From Neisseriaceae bacterium (GTDB taxonomy: Bacteria; Pseudomonadota; Gammaproteobacteria; Burkholderiales; Neisseriaceae): a stretch of DNA of 14,434 bases. The stretch lies in NCBI GenBank assembly GCA_030151665.1, contig JASLDB010000008.1, positions 1-14,434 of the forward strand. The letters run 5' to 3'. Both the position numbers and the translations under genes were made by a program. Shown here piece by piece: positions 1 to 7,964 of this stretch (the first letter of the stretch is position 1; each line of letters begins with the position of its first letter). The notes below the pieces were generated by a model. The model was not told the DNA's origin, ran no database searches, and worked only from the letters and a program-made list of their open reading frames with translations.

Positions 1-272
1 CGCCAAACAAAACCAGGAAAAGCAAAAACACAAAACAAAGCCACTGTGGTTGCATAAAACTCCCAATCTTGTGGTTTCACCACGCCGACCTTGCTCTCTA
101 AAACATAAGCAATCAAGCCAATCACGGCATACCAAAAAACAAACTCAATCAATTGTAACCAAAAGTTTTTTTGTTGACCAAATTTCATCACAAAAAAGAA
201 ACGATTGCTCAAAAAAGGGGCATTGGCTGCCAATACAGCCAGCAATAACAGAATGTACATACTTACAGTCAT
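1..272 (-). CDS. DUF2818 family small membrane protein (partial, 3' end outside window)
   Basis: An open frame of 90 codons begins with ATG at 272 and leaves the left edge without a stop. I recognise the protein as DUF2818-like from its overall pattern: a hydrophobic N-terminus followed by the motif AANAPFLSNR (residues 15-24), a central hydrophobic segment (about 39-58), the motif DWEFYA (69-74) and a final hydrophobic stretch containing FAFPGFVW (83-90). Three membrane helices are likely (about 5-21, 39-58, 71 onward). Members of this family are short, around 100 residues, so only the tail should be missing. The start is supported by an AAGGA ribosome binding site 10 bases upstream (283-287). 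The family has no established function; in many Betaproteobacteria it sits just after nuoN, which suggests but does not prove a link to complex I. Here it lies behind a terminator, so expression may depend on readthrough or on a promoter I cannot see. Confidence 0.85.
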   Translation of the reverse strand, partial: MTVSMYILLLLAVLAANAPFLSNRFFFVMKFGQQKNFWLQLIEFVFWYAVIGLIAYVLESKVGVVKPQDWEFYATTVALFCVFAFPGFVW

Positions 273-282
273 TTTGCACTTT

Positions 283-287
283 TCCTT
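283..287 (-). promoter_or_regulatory. Ribosome binding site of the DUF2818 gene
   Basis: AAGGA lies 10 bases before the ATG at 272, only six bases after the terminator hairpin. It favours the ATG at 272 over the in-frame ATG at codon 5, which has no comparable site. Confidence 0.55.
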
Positions 288-292
288 GTATT

Positions 293-320
293 AAAAACGG
301 CAACGCGAGGTTGCCGTTTT
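293..320 (-). terminator. Rho-independent terminator after nuoN
   Basis: A perfect 11-base-pair inverted repeat (AAAACGGCAAC, 5-base loop, GTTGCCGTTTT) occupies 294-320. In the minus-strand direction it is followed by one further T, giving a run of five Ts. It begins 22 bases after the nuoN stop codon. The plus strand reads only four Ts and no plus-strand gene leads into it, so it is assigned to the nuo operon. The short T-run suggests termination may be incomplete. Confidence 0.85.
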
Positions 321-342
321 ATTCATTGCATGACTTTGCTAA

Positions 343-1827
343 TTACAAACCAGTCCAAGCAGTTTTAACAGCTTCAACACACCAGCTTGCTACCGCTTCA
401 GGCATCATGCCCCAAACCAATAACATCAATGCATTGATGCTCAAAAGCACTTTGCCTTCTAAACCCAACTGCCATTTGCTTGTTGCACCTTCTTGTGCAT
501 TGTCAAAGTACATGACTTTCACCACACGTAGGTAGTAGAACGCACCAATCAATGACATGATAACAGCAAAAACAGACACGCTAACATAAACGCCGTACAA
601 AGAACCTTCAGCAACCATGGCGGTGCTCACCAAAGCTTGTAATACGCTTAATTTGGCATAAAAACCCATCAATGGTGGAATACCTGCCATTGAGAACATC
701 GCCAATAGCATCACCAAAGCCAACCAAGGTGAGCGTTGATTCAAGCCAGCCAAGTCATCCAAAGTTTCGCATTCTTTTTCACGGGTGCTCAAGGTCATCA
801 ACACACCGAATGCCACCAATGACATCAAGGCGTAAACGATACCGTAATACATTGCCGCTTGTACACCAGCAGCTGAACTTGCTGCAAACGCCAACAAGAT
901 AAAGCCCATGTGTGAAACAGTTGAGTAACCCAACATGCGTTTAACATTGGTTTGTTTAATGGCAGACAAGTTACCCACTAGCAAAGAAGCACAACCTAGC
1001 AAGATAAACATCAAGCTCCAGTTAATGCTCATGGTTGCCAAGCCACCTTCTAAGATGCGAAAAGCAAAAACCACGGTCGCCACTTTGGGTGCAGAACCCA
1101 CCAAAGTGGATACGGCTGTTGGTGCACCTTCGTAAACGTCTGGCACCCACATGTGAAATGGTACAGCACCAAATTTAAATGCCAAACCGACAACCACAAA
1201 GATCAAGCCCAACAAAGACAACCATTGGTATTCTGGGTTTTGCATTTTAGTAGCAATCTCACCAATATACAGTGTACCTGTTGCACCATAGATGAAAGAC
1301 ACACCATATAAGAACAAGCCAGAAGCCAATGCACCCAATACGAAGTATTTCAAACCTGCTTCACTGGCACGCGTGTCTTGGCGACGGAATGCCACCAAAG
1401 CATACAATGCCAAAGACAGTAATTCCAAACCAATGTACAAAGTCACAAAGTGAGTGGCACTGACCATGATGTTCATGCCCAAAAGCGCAAACAAGGTCAA
1501 TGTGAAAAACTCACCTTGGAAAATGTCACGGTTTTTGAGGTAATGACGGCTATAAGTAAATACCAAAATCGTCACAGCATACATGACCAATTTGGCCAAT
1601 TGACTCATGCCATCATTAACAAACATGCCATGAAACGCTGTTTCAGGCTCACCAGTCCAAATGAAAACTTGTACAGCAGCAGTGATAGCCACACCAACAA
1701 TACTCAAAACATAAGTAATGATGCGTGACTTATCAGAAACGAACAAGTCAATCAATAAAACTGCACACAACACCACCAGCAAAGTTATTTCTGGTAATGC
1801 CGGCATTAGGGTTAATTCTCCGTTCAT
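343..1827 (-). CDS. nuoN: NADH-quinone oxidoreductase subunit N
   Basis: This 494-residue, roughly 14-helix membrane protein is one of the three antiporter-like proton-pumping subunits of complex I and sits in the middle of the membrane arm. Charged residues needed in this family are present: the helix-5 glutamate E135 in YIGLELLSLAL, K218 in GLAFKFGAVPFHMWVPD, K248 in GSAPKVAT and K392 in MGFYAKL. It has the usual length for NuoN. The ATG at 1827 has an AAGGGA ribosome binding site about 8 bases upstream that overlaps the nuoM stop codon; M8 is an alternative start without such support. It lies 11 bases after nuoM and is the last nuo gene before the terminator. Confidence 0.97.
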   Translation of the reverse strand: MNGELTLMPALPEITLLVVLCAVLLIDLFVSDKSRIITYVLSIVGVAITAAVQVFIWTGEPETAFHGMFVNDGMSQLAKLVMYAVTILVFTYSRHYLKNRDIFQGEFFTLTLFALLGMNIMVSATHFVTLYIGLELLSLALYALVAFRRQDTRASEAGLKYFVLGALASGLFLYGVSFIYGATGTLYIGEIATKMQNPEYQWLSLLGLIFVVVGLAFKFGAVPFHMWVPDVYEGAPTAVSTLVGSAPKVATVVFAFRILEGGLATMSINWSLMFILLGCASLLVGNLSAIKQTNVKRMLGYSTVSHMGFILLAFAASSAAGVQAAMYYGIVYALMSLVAFGVLMTLSTREKECETLDDLAGLNQRSPWLALVMLLAMFSMAGIPPLMGFYAKLSVLQALVSTAMVAEGSLYGVYVSVSVFAVIMSLIGAFYYLRVVKVMYFDNAQEGATSKWQLGLEGKVLLSINALMLLVWGMMPEAVASWCVEAVKTAWTGL

Positions 1828-1838
1828 TCACTTTTCCC

Positions 1839-3335
1839 TTAAATTTTGCTGTTGGCAACTTGCTCAATCAAGCTGTTGGCAGCTTGGTGAACAATCTCAA
1901 TGAATGGTGCTGGATACAAACCCATACCCAATACAGCAATGGCCAAAATGCTCAAAATAGCAAATTCACGTAGGCTGATGTCTTGCAAGCCTTTTACTGA
2001 CTCATGGACCACTGGGCCAAAAATCACACGTTTGTACATCCACAAGGTATAACCTGCACCAAAAATCAATGCAGTTGCTGCCAATACACCAACCCAGAAG
2101 TTGTATTGAACGCTGCCCATGATAACCATGAACTCGCCAATAAAGCCTGAAGTTGCTGGTAAACCTGCATTGGCCATACCAAATAACATGAAGAATGCAG
2201 CAAATTTTGGCATCGTAGAAACCACGCCACCATAATCCGCAATATTGCGAGTGTGCAAGCGGTCATACAACACACCAATACACATAAACATAGCAGCAGA
2301 CACAAAACCATGTGAAACCATTTGCATGATTGCGCCTTTTAAGCCCCACTCGTTCAATGAACCATTGATGAACAAGAAGATACCCAAAGTCACAAAACCC
2401 ATGTGGCTAATTGAAGAATAAGCCACCAATTTTTTCATGTCAGTTTGTACCAATGCCACTGCACCAATGTAAACCACAGCAATCAGTGACAACACGATAA
2501 TAACAGGGGCGAAGTCTTTGGCAGCATCTGGCACGATAGGCAAGATAAAACGCAAGAAACCATAACCACCAATTTTCAAGGTGATGGCAGCCAATACCAT
2601 TGAACCACCTGTTGGCGCCTCAACGTGAGCATCTGGCAACCAAGTGTGAACAGGCCACATGGGTACTTTTACCGCAAACGATAAGAAGAACGCCACAAAG
2701 AGTGCCCATTGAACTTCAATAGGGATGTAAGCAATTTTTTGTAGTTCTGCGATTTCGAAACTGCCACCAGCCATGCGTGACAAGTAAATCAAACCCACCA
2801 ACATCAACAATGAACCCATCAAAGTGTACAAGAAGAATTTAATCGACGCATACACACGACGTGGACCACCCCACACACCGATAATCAAGTACATCGGAAT
2901 CAACATGCCCTCAAAGAACACATAGAACAAAATGGCATCCATTGCACTGAATGCACCGTTGATTAAGCCCGACATAATCAAAAAAGCAGCCATGTATTGT
3001 GACTGGCGATTTTGAATGACTTTCCAACCAGCCATCACCACCAATACGGTAATGAAGCTGTTCAAAATCACGAACAATACCGACAAACCATCCACACCCA
3101 AATGGTAGTTTAGGTTTAATGATGGAATCCATGATTTTAATTCTACAAATTGCATACCGCCATTTAGGGTATTAAAACCCGTAAATAACGGAAGCGTTAC
3201 CAAAAAGCCCAGTAACGCACCGACCAAAGCCAGTATCCGTGCTAAGCCAGCTTGTTTTGAATTGCCAAGTAGCGCAACGATAATGCCCGCTACAATTGGC
3301 AACCAAATGGCTAGACTGAGTAAATTATCATACAT
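1839..3335 (-). CDS. nuoM: NADH-quinone oxidoreductase subunit M
   Basis: The protein is a 498-residue antiporter-like proton-channel subunit of the complex I membrane arm, with about 14 transmembrane helices. Family key residues are visible: E142 in FYVFFEGMLIPMYL (helix-5 glutamate), K223 in AVKVPMWPVHTWLPDAH (broken helix 7), K254 in ITLKIGGYG and E401 in GFIGEFMV, which occupies the place of lysine in NuoL and NuoN and is typical of NuoM. The length is normal. The ribosome binding site is weak (an AGG about 9 bases upstream). It follows nuoL after a 48-base gap in which I see no other element. Confidence 0.97.
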   Translation of the reverse strand: MYDNLLSLAIWLPIVAGIIVALLGNSKQAGLARILALVGALLGFLVTLPLFTGFNTLNGGMQFVELKSWIPSLNLNYHLGVDGLSVLFVILNSFITVLVVMAGWKVIQNRQSQYMAAFLIMSGLINGAFSAMDAILFYVFFEGMLIPMYLIIGVWGGPRRVYASIKFFLYTLMGSLLMLVGLIYLSRMAGGSFEIAELQKIAYIPIEVQWALFVAFFLSFAVKVPMWPVHTWLPDAHVEAPTGGSMVLAAITLKIGGYGFLRFILPIVPDAAKDFAPVIIVLSLIAVVYIGAVALVQTDMKKLVAYSSISHMGFVTLGIFLFINGSLNEWGLKGAIMQMVSHGFVSAAMFMCIGVLYDRLHTRNIADYGGVVSTMPKFAAFFMLFGMANAGLPATSGFIGEFMVIMGSVQYNFWVGVLAATALIFGAGYTLWMYKRVIFGPVVHESVKGLQDISLREFAILSILAIAVLGMGLYPAPFIEIVHQAANSLIEQVANSKI

Positions 3336-3383
3336 ATTGATAGCCTAATAATTTCAAAAGATTAATCCTATTTAGCAACTGTT

Positions 3384-5423
3384 TTAACCAACCAATAAAG
3401 GCCAGAACCAAACCGCTACCAAGAACAGTACGCCAAAAATCATGGCTGCCGCATAGGTGTACACGAAACCAGTTTGGAATCGACGAACCAATGATGCAAA
3501 ACAACCCACTGCTTTGGCGCTGCCATTGACGATAAAATTATCAATCAATAGGGTATCGCCGATTTTCCAGAAGAATGTACCCATTGCACGTAAGCCTTTA
3601 ACGAATACGGCATAGTAGATTTCATCTAGGTAGTATTTATTCACCAATACGTTGTAAACAGGTTTGATGCTGTTTGCCACTTTCGCTGGTAAATGAGGGG
3701 CTTTCATGTAGAAGAACCAAGCGGTTACCACACCAGCCAAAGCCAACCAAAATGGTAAGCCCATAAAGCCGTGTACACCCATGCCCATTGCACCACCTAA
3801 ATGTTCAAATTCTTCTGCCATTTTGGTCATCACTTCGTGCTCAGTGTGATTCACATAAATAACATTATTAAAGAATTCGCCATAAAGCATTGGCTCAATA
3901 ACCCAAATACCCACCAATACTGAAGGAATCGCTAACAAGATCAATGGCAATGTCACAACCCAAGGACTTTCTTTTGGATTTTCATTGGCAGACAAACCAT
4001 GGTGATGTTCACCGTGATCATCATGTCCATGATCATGACCGTGTTTTTCTTTCCAACGCTCTTTACCATGGAAAACCATGAAGTATTGACGGAAAGAGTA
4101 CAACGCAGTCACAAACACACTAATCAACAAGGCCACTGTTGCAAAACCAGAAGCGCTTAGGTTAGACATTTGTACAGCTTCGATAATCGAATCTTTTGAG
4201 TAAAAACCAGAGAAGAAAGGTGTACCGATCAACGATAATGAACCAATCAACATGCAAATCCATGTAATCGGCATGTGTTTGCGAATACCACCCATGTTGC
4301 GCATATCTTGGTCATGGTGCATACCCATAATCACAGAACCTGCAGCCAAGAATAACAATGCTTTAAAGAAAGCATGTGTCATCACGTGGAACATACCCAT
4401 TGAGTAAACAGAAGCACCCAAAGCCACAGTCATGTAACCCAATTGTGACAAGGTTGAATACGCCACAACACGTTTGATGTCGTTTTGTACAATGCCCAAT
4501 AAACCCATGAATAAAGCAGTAATCGCACCACTGACCATGATTACGTTCAATGTGGTTGTTGATAATTCAAACAATGGTGACATACGGCTCACCATGAAAA
4601 TACCAGCTGTAACCATCGTTGCCGCGTGAATCAAAGCAGAAATCGGAGTAGGACCTTCCATTGAATCAGGCAACCAAACGTGTAGTGGGAACTGAGCAGA
4701 TTTACCCATCGCACCCACAAACAACAAGATGGTGGTAATGGTCATCACTGACCACTCTTGACCTGGAATCAATTCAACCGTTAAGTTGGCAACGTCGGGT
4801 GCATTAGCAAATACATCAGTGTAATACAAGCTGCCACCAAAGTAAGCCAACACCATGCCGATGCCCAATAGGAAACCAAAGTCACCCACACGGTTCACCA
4901 TAAATGCTTTTAAGTTGGCATAAACAGCGCTTGGACGATCGTAGTAAAAACCAATCAATAAGTAAGAAACCAAACCCACAGCTTCCCAACCGAAGAACAA
5001 TTGGATGAAGTTATTGCTCATCACCAACATTAGCATTGAGAAAGTAAACAATGAAATGTAGCTGAAGAAGCGGGCATAACCTGGCTCACCTTTCATGTAA
5101 CCGATGGTGTAAATATGCACCATCAATGACACACTGGTCACCACCACTAGCATCATGGCGGTTAAGCTATCAACCATAAAGCCGACAGCAAATTGCATAC
5201 CACCCATGGTCAACCAAGTGTAAATGTTTTCATTGAAAACGTTGGCTTGACCCGTGGCAAAATTGTACAAAACCTTAGCTGAGAGCACAGCAGAAATAGC
5301 AACACCCAAAATGGTGACTGTGTGCGCACCTTTGGGGCCAATCTGCCGGCCAAAGAAGCCCGCAATTAGCGAGCCCGCCAATGGCGCTAAGGCAATTAAT
5401 AAATACAAGCTCATATCATTCAT
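3384..5423 (-). CDS. nuoL: NADH-quinone oxidoreductase subunit L
   Basis: This is the distal proton-pumping subunit, 679 residues, with about 16 helices including the long lateral helix that runs along the membrane arm to NuoJ/K. Conserved features: E147 in FFGWEAVG, K241 in GAMGKSAQFPLHVWLPD, the EGPTPISALIHAATMV segment (256-271), K354 in HAFFKALLF and K410 in GFYSKDSI. Between about residues 455 and 480 a hydrophilic loop contains a striking His/Asp-rich run (461-475; see findings). Two starts are possible, ATG at 5423 or codon 4; neither has a strong ribosome binding site, and I keep the first because Neisseria NuoL, as I remember it, begins in the same way. The gap to nuoK is 26 bases. 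Confidence 0.96.
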   Translation of the reverse strand: MNDMSLYLLIALAPLAGSLIAGFFGRQIGPKGAHTVTILGVAISAVLSAKVLYNFATGQANVFNENIYTWLTMGGMQFAVGFMVDSLTAMMLVVVTSVSLMVHIYTIGYMKGEPGYARFFSYISLFTFSMLMLVMSNNFIQLFFGWEAVGLVSYLLIGFYYDRPSAVYANLKAFMVNRVGDFGFLLGIGMVLAYFGGSLYYTDVFANAPDVANLTVELIPGQEWSVMTITTILLFVGAMGKSAQFPLHVWLPDSMEGPTPISALIHAATMVTAGIFMVSRMSPLFELSTTTLNVIMVSGAITALFMGLLGIVQNDIKRVVAYSTLSQLGYMTVALGASVYSMGMFHVMTHAFFKALLFLAAGSVIMGMHHDQDMRNMGGIRKHMPITWICMLIGSLSLIGTPFFSGFYSKDSIIEAVQMSNLSASGFATVALLISVFVTALYSFRQYFMVFHGKERWKEKHGHDHGHDDHGEHHHGLSANENPKESPWVVTLPLILLAIPSVLVGIWVIEPMLYGEFFNNVIYVNHTEHEVMTKMAEEFEHLGGAMGMGVHGFMGLPFWLALAGVVTAWFFYMKAPHLPAKVANSIKPVYNVLVNKYYLDEIYYAVFVKGLRAMGTFFWKIGDTLLIDNFIVNGSAKAVGCFASLVRRFQTGFVYTYAAAMIFGVLFLVAVWFWPLLVG

Positions 5424-5449
5424 ATTCGTTTATATCCGTCTGGTATCCA

Positions 5450-5761
5450 TTAGCCTTTCAGGCTGCCTAAGTCTCGAACGTTAATGCTCTTACGATTACG
5501 GAACACTAACACCATGATGGCCAAGCCAATTGCCGCTTCTGCCGCTGCTACAGTCAAAATAAAGAACACAAAAATTTGACCTGCAGTATCGCCCCAAAAC
5601 TGAGCGAACGCCACGAAGTTGAAATTAACCGCTAACAACATCAATTCACAACACATCAATAAGATTAATGCATTGCGTCGATTCATAAAAATACCCATGG
5701 CGCTGATGCCAAACAGCAACGAAGCCAAAACAAGGTAGTGTGTGATGCCAATGGTAGCCAT
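5450..5761 (-). CDS. nuoK: NADH-quinone oxidoreductase subunit K
   Basis: The product is a 103-residue, three-helix subunit that carries part of the central hydrophilic axis of the membrane arm. The two glutamates essential in E. coli (E36 and E72) correspond to E39 in CCELMLLAVNF and E75 in AAAEAAIGLAIMVL. The start ATG overlaps the nuoJ stop in a TAATG junction and has a very strong AAGGAGG ribosome binding site 7 bases upstream, so translation is probably coupled to nuoJ but also efficient by itself. The 3' end of the gene contains an exact Kingella-type DNA uptake sequence (5457-5468), which encodes part of the C-terminal DLGSLKG tail. Confidence 0.97.
   Translation of the reverse strand: MATIGITHYLVLASLLFGISAMGIFMNRRNALILLMCCELMLLAVNFNFVAFAQFWGDTAGQIFVFFILTVAAAEAAIGLAIMVLVFRNRKSINVRDLGSLKG
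5457..5468 (-). other. DNA uptake sequence, Kingella-type (AGGCAGCCTGAA)
   Basis: The minus strand reads AGGCAGCCTGAA exactly, which matches the 12-base uptake dialect described for Kingella kingae and relatives. The motif lies inside the last codons of nuoK. A given 12-mer is expected by chance far less than once in a window of this size, so a functional uptake signal for natural transformation is plausible. I found no second exact copy in the window by reading. Confidence 0.65.
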
Positions 5762-6411
5762 TATTTAGCCTCCTTGTTGTCGTTTTCGCTTGTTTGCTCG
5801 TCATCTTCAACAACAGGCAACTCAACAGGCATACTTACCATGCGGAAACGATCTTTTGCTTGCACTTTAACTTGTTCAGCAGGGTCTTGACGGCGTGGGT
5901 TGCTTGATTTGCGATGTACCAAAGCAATCGCAGCCACAATACCCAATACCAACAACACCGCAGCCAATTCAAAAGCCAATACATAAGTGGTATAGATTTG
6001 GCTACCCAAATCACGCACATTATCATAATCAGCAGGAATGTCTTTCATCGCACCAAAGTTGGCCAAGTTGGTTTGTGGGTTGATGAAAATCATGATTAAC
6101 AAAACCGCCAACAAGACACCAATGGTGCCTGATACTGGTAAGTTCTTCCAGAATCCTGCACGCATTTCCTCGAAGTCGATGTTTAGCATCATCACGATAA
6201 ACAAGAACAACACCATAACCGCGCCGACATACACCAACACCAAAATGATGCCCAAGAACTCAGCTTGCATCAACACCCACATTAAGGCGCTGGCACAGAA
6301 GGTCAATACCAAGTACAAAGAGGCATGTACTGGGTTCTTGGTGGTTACTACTTGCGATGCAGCAAATAAAATAATCGCTGCAAAGACATAAAATAAAATC
6401 ACTTGAAACAT
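5761..6411 (-). CDS. nuoJ: NADH-quinone oxidoreductase subunit J
   Basis: A 216-residue membrane subunit with about five helices, next to NuoK and NuoA in the membrane arm. The conserved third-helix region EFLGIILVLVYVGAVMVLF (51-69) is the part that changes conformation during turnover in structural studies of complex I. After the last helix (ending near residue 165) there is a polar tail of about 50 residues, basic at first (HRKSSNPRR) and acidic at the end (VEDDEQTSENDNKE). The start ATG has AAGGGG 6 bases upstream that overlaps the nuoI stop codon. The gap to nuoI is 9 bases, and the stop overlaps the nuoK start by one base. Confidence 0.96.
   Translation of the reverse strand: MFQVILFYVFAAIILFAASQVVTTKNPVHASLYLVLTFCASALMWVLMQAEFLGIILVLVYVGAVMVLFLFIVMMLNIDFEEMRAGFWKNLPVSGTIGVLLAVLLIMIFINPQTNLANFGAMKDIPADYDNVRDLGSQIYTTYVLAFELAAVLLVLGIVAAIALVHRKSSNPRRQDPAEQVKVQAKDRFRMVSMPVELPVVEDDEQTSENDNKEAK
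5769..5775 (-). promoter_or_regulatory. Strong ribosome binding site of nuoK
   Basis: AAGGAGG stands 7 bases before the nuoK ATG, inside the end of the nuoJ coding region. It is the closest match to the 16S rRNA anti-Shine-Dalgarno sequence that I saw among these genes and fixes the nuoK start. Confidence 0.8.
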
Positions 6412-6420
6412 GATATCCCC

Positions 6421-6900
6421 TTAACGATATGGCGCATCAGCGGCTTTGCGCTTAGCGATTTCTTCTTCATATCGATCACCAATCGCCAATAACATGGGTT
6501 TGGTGTAATACAAATCACCGCGCTTTTCACCATGGTATTCAAAGATATGGGTCTCGACAATGGCATCCACTGGACAAGCCTCTTCACAGAAGCCACAGAA
6601 AATACATTTCGTTAAATCAATATCGTAACGCGTGGTGCGGCGTGTGCCGTCATCGCGTTGCTCTGATTCAATTGAAATTGCCAAAGCAGGACAAACTGCT
6701 TCACATAATTTACAAGCAATACAGCGCTCTTCACCATTTTCATAACGGCGTTGTGCATGTAAGCCACGGAATCGCACTGACTGTGGTGTTCTTTCTGCTG
6801 GGTAACGCAAAGTCAACTTACGTTTAAAAAAGTTACCCAAGGTCACTCGTAGACCTTTTAACAACTCAACCAGTGCAAATGTTTTGATTAAATTCGTCAT
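6421..6900 (-). CDS. nuoI: NADH-quinone oxidoreductase subunit I (two 4Fe-4S clusters)
   Basis: The 159-residue protein carries clusters N6a and N6b, which pass electrons from NuoG to cluster N2 in NuoB. Two ferredoxin-type motifs are complete: C60-x2-C63-x2-C66-x3-C70-P and C99-x2-C102-x2-C105-x3-C109-P. The N-terminal amphipathic region (LIKTFALVELLKGLRVTLG) is the expected membrane-docking helix. The start ATG at 6900 has a moderate GAGAG ribosome binding site. It lies 15 bases after nuoH. Length is normal for the non-enterobacterial type. Confidence 0.97.
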   Translation of the reverse strand: MTNLIKTFALVELLKGLRVTLGNFFKRKLTLRYPAERTPQSVRFRGLHAQRRYENGEERCIACKLCEAVCPALAISIESEQRDDGTRRTTRYDIDLTKCIFCGFCEEACPVDAIVETHIFEYHGEKRGDLYYTKPMLLAIGDRYEEEIAKRKAADAPYR

Positions 6901-6915
6901 TTTACTCTCGTATCC

Positions 6916-7962
6916 TTACCATAGTGACAAAGGCGTAACCATCCAGATACTCAACACCACAATCCAAACGATTGTTACAGGGATGAATATTTTCCAGCCT
7001 AAACGCATGATTTGGTCGTAACGGAAACGTGGGAAAGTTGCACGGAACCACAAGAAGCAATACAACACGAATGCCATCTTAATGAACATCCAGATTGCAC
7101 TTGGTGCACCAATAAAATCCCAACTAGCAGGGAATGGAGACAACCAACCACCCAAGAATAACAATGATGTCAGTGCTGCCACCAAAATCATGTTGATGTA
7201 CTCGGCCAAGAAGAATGCCGCAAATGCCATGCCTGAATATTCCACATGGAAACCCGCAACAATCTCAGACTCACCCTCAGCCACGTCAAATGGCGCACGG
7301 TTGGTCTCTGCCACACCTGAAATCAAGTACACAACAAATAAAGGAAGCAATGGCAACCAGTTCCATGACAAAAAGGAACCGCCCATATAGCCAACACCTT
7401 GACCATTCACGATGTCCAAGAAGTTAAGGCTACCAGATACCATTACCACACCAACCAAGGCAAAACCCATGCCCAATTCGTATGAAATCATTTGTGCAGA
7501 AGAACGCATGGCACCCAACATCGCATATTTCGAGTTAGAAGCCCAACCCGCAATAATCACGCCATAGACACCAAAAGCCGTAATTGCCATGATGTACAAC
7601 AAACCAGCATTGACATTGGTTAACCACCAGTCACTTGAAAAAGGAATCACCGCCCAAGCTGCAAACGCCGGCATGATTGACAAAACAGGGGCAATTAAAT
7701 ACAAGCCCTTATTCGCACGATTTGGGCGAATAATCTCTTTCATCAACAATTTCACCACGTCAGCAAAAGGCTGGATCAAACCATAAGGACCTGTCACGTT
7801 TGGACCTGTACGCAATTGCATAAAGCCGATGACTTTACGTTCAAAATACGTCAAATATGCCACGCTCAAAATCATGGGAATCAAGATGATGACGATTTTA
7901 ACCAAAATCGACACCACCAAACCCAATTCCATACCTAATAAACTTTGAAACCAAGCTTCCAT
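6916..7962 (-). CDS. nuoH: NADH-quinone oxidoreductase subunit H
   Basis: NuoH, 348 residues and about eight membrane helices, forms the membrane side of the quinone cavity and links quinone reduction to proton pumping. Conserved segments are present: YFERKVIGFMQLRTGPN (39-55), GPYGLIQPFADVVKLLMKE (58-76), AETNRAPFDVAEGESEIVAG (218-237) with its acidic cluster, and FPRFRYDQIMRLGWK (310-324). The ATG at 7962 is only 2 bases after the nuoG stop, and its GAGG ribosome binding site lies within the last codons of nuoG, so the two are probably translationally coupled. Confidence 0.97.
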   Translation of the reverse strand: MEAWFQSLLGMELGLVVSILVKIVIILIPMILSVAYLTYFERKVIGFMQLRTGPNVTGPYGLIQPFADVVKLLMKEIIRPNRANKGLYLIAPVLSIMPAFAAWAVIPFSSDWWLTNVNAGLLYIMAITAFGVYGVIIAGWASNSKYAMLGAMRSSAQMISYELGMGFALVGVVMVSGSLNFLDIVNGQGVGYMGGSFLSWNWLPLLPLFVVYLISGVAETNRAPFDVAEGESEIVAGFHVEYSGMAFAAFFLAEYINMILVAALTSLLFLGGWLSPFPASWDFIGAPSAIWMFIKMAFVLYCFLWFRATFPRFRYDQIMRLGWKIFIPVTIVWIVVLSIWMVTPLSLW

Positions 7963-7964
7963 GA

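Noticed and set aside
273..342. A promoter for DUF2818 in the gap after nuoN
   Set aside because: TTTAAT-like sequence is part of the terminator T-run and has no -35 element at a suitable distance.
50..535. Plus-strand open frame of 161 codons across DUF2818, the terminator and the end of nuoN
   Set aside because: It is antisense to two well-supported genes and to the hairpin, has no recognisable protein pattern and no convincing ribosome binding site. It is a shadow.
3336..3383. The 48-base gap between nuoL and nuoM as a possible promoter or hairpin
   Set aside because: It is AT-rich but I found no paired -35/-10 elements and only very weak self-complementarity.
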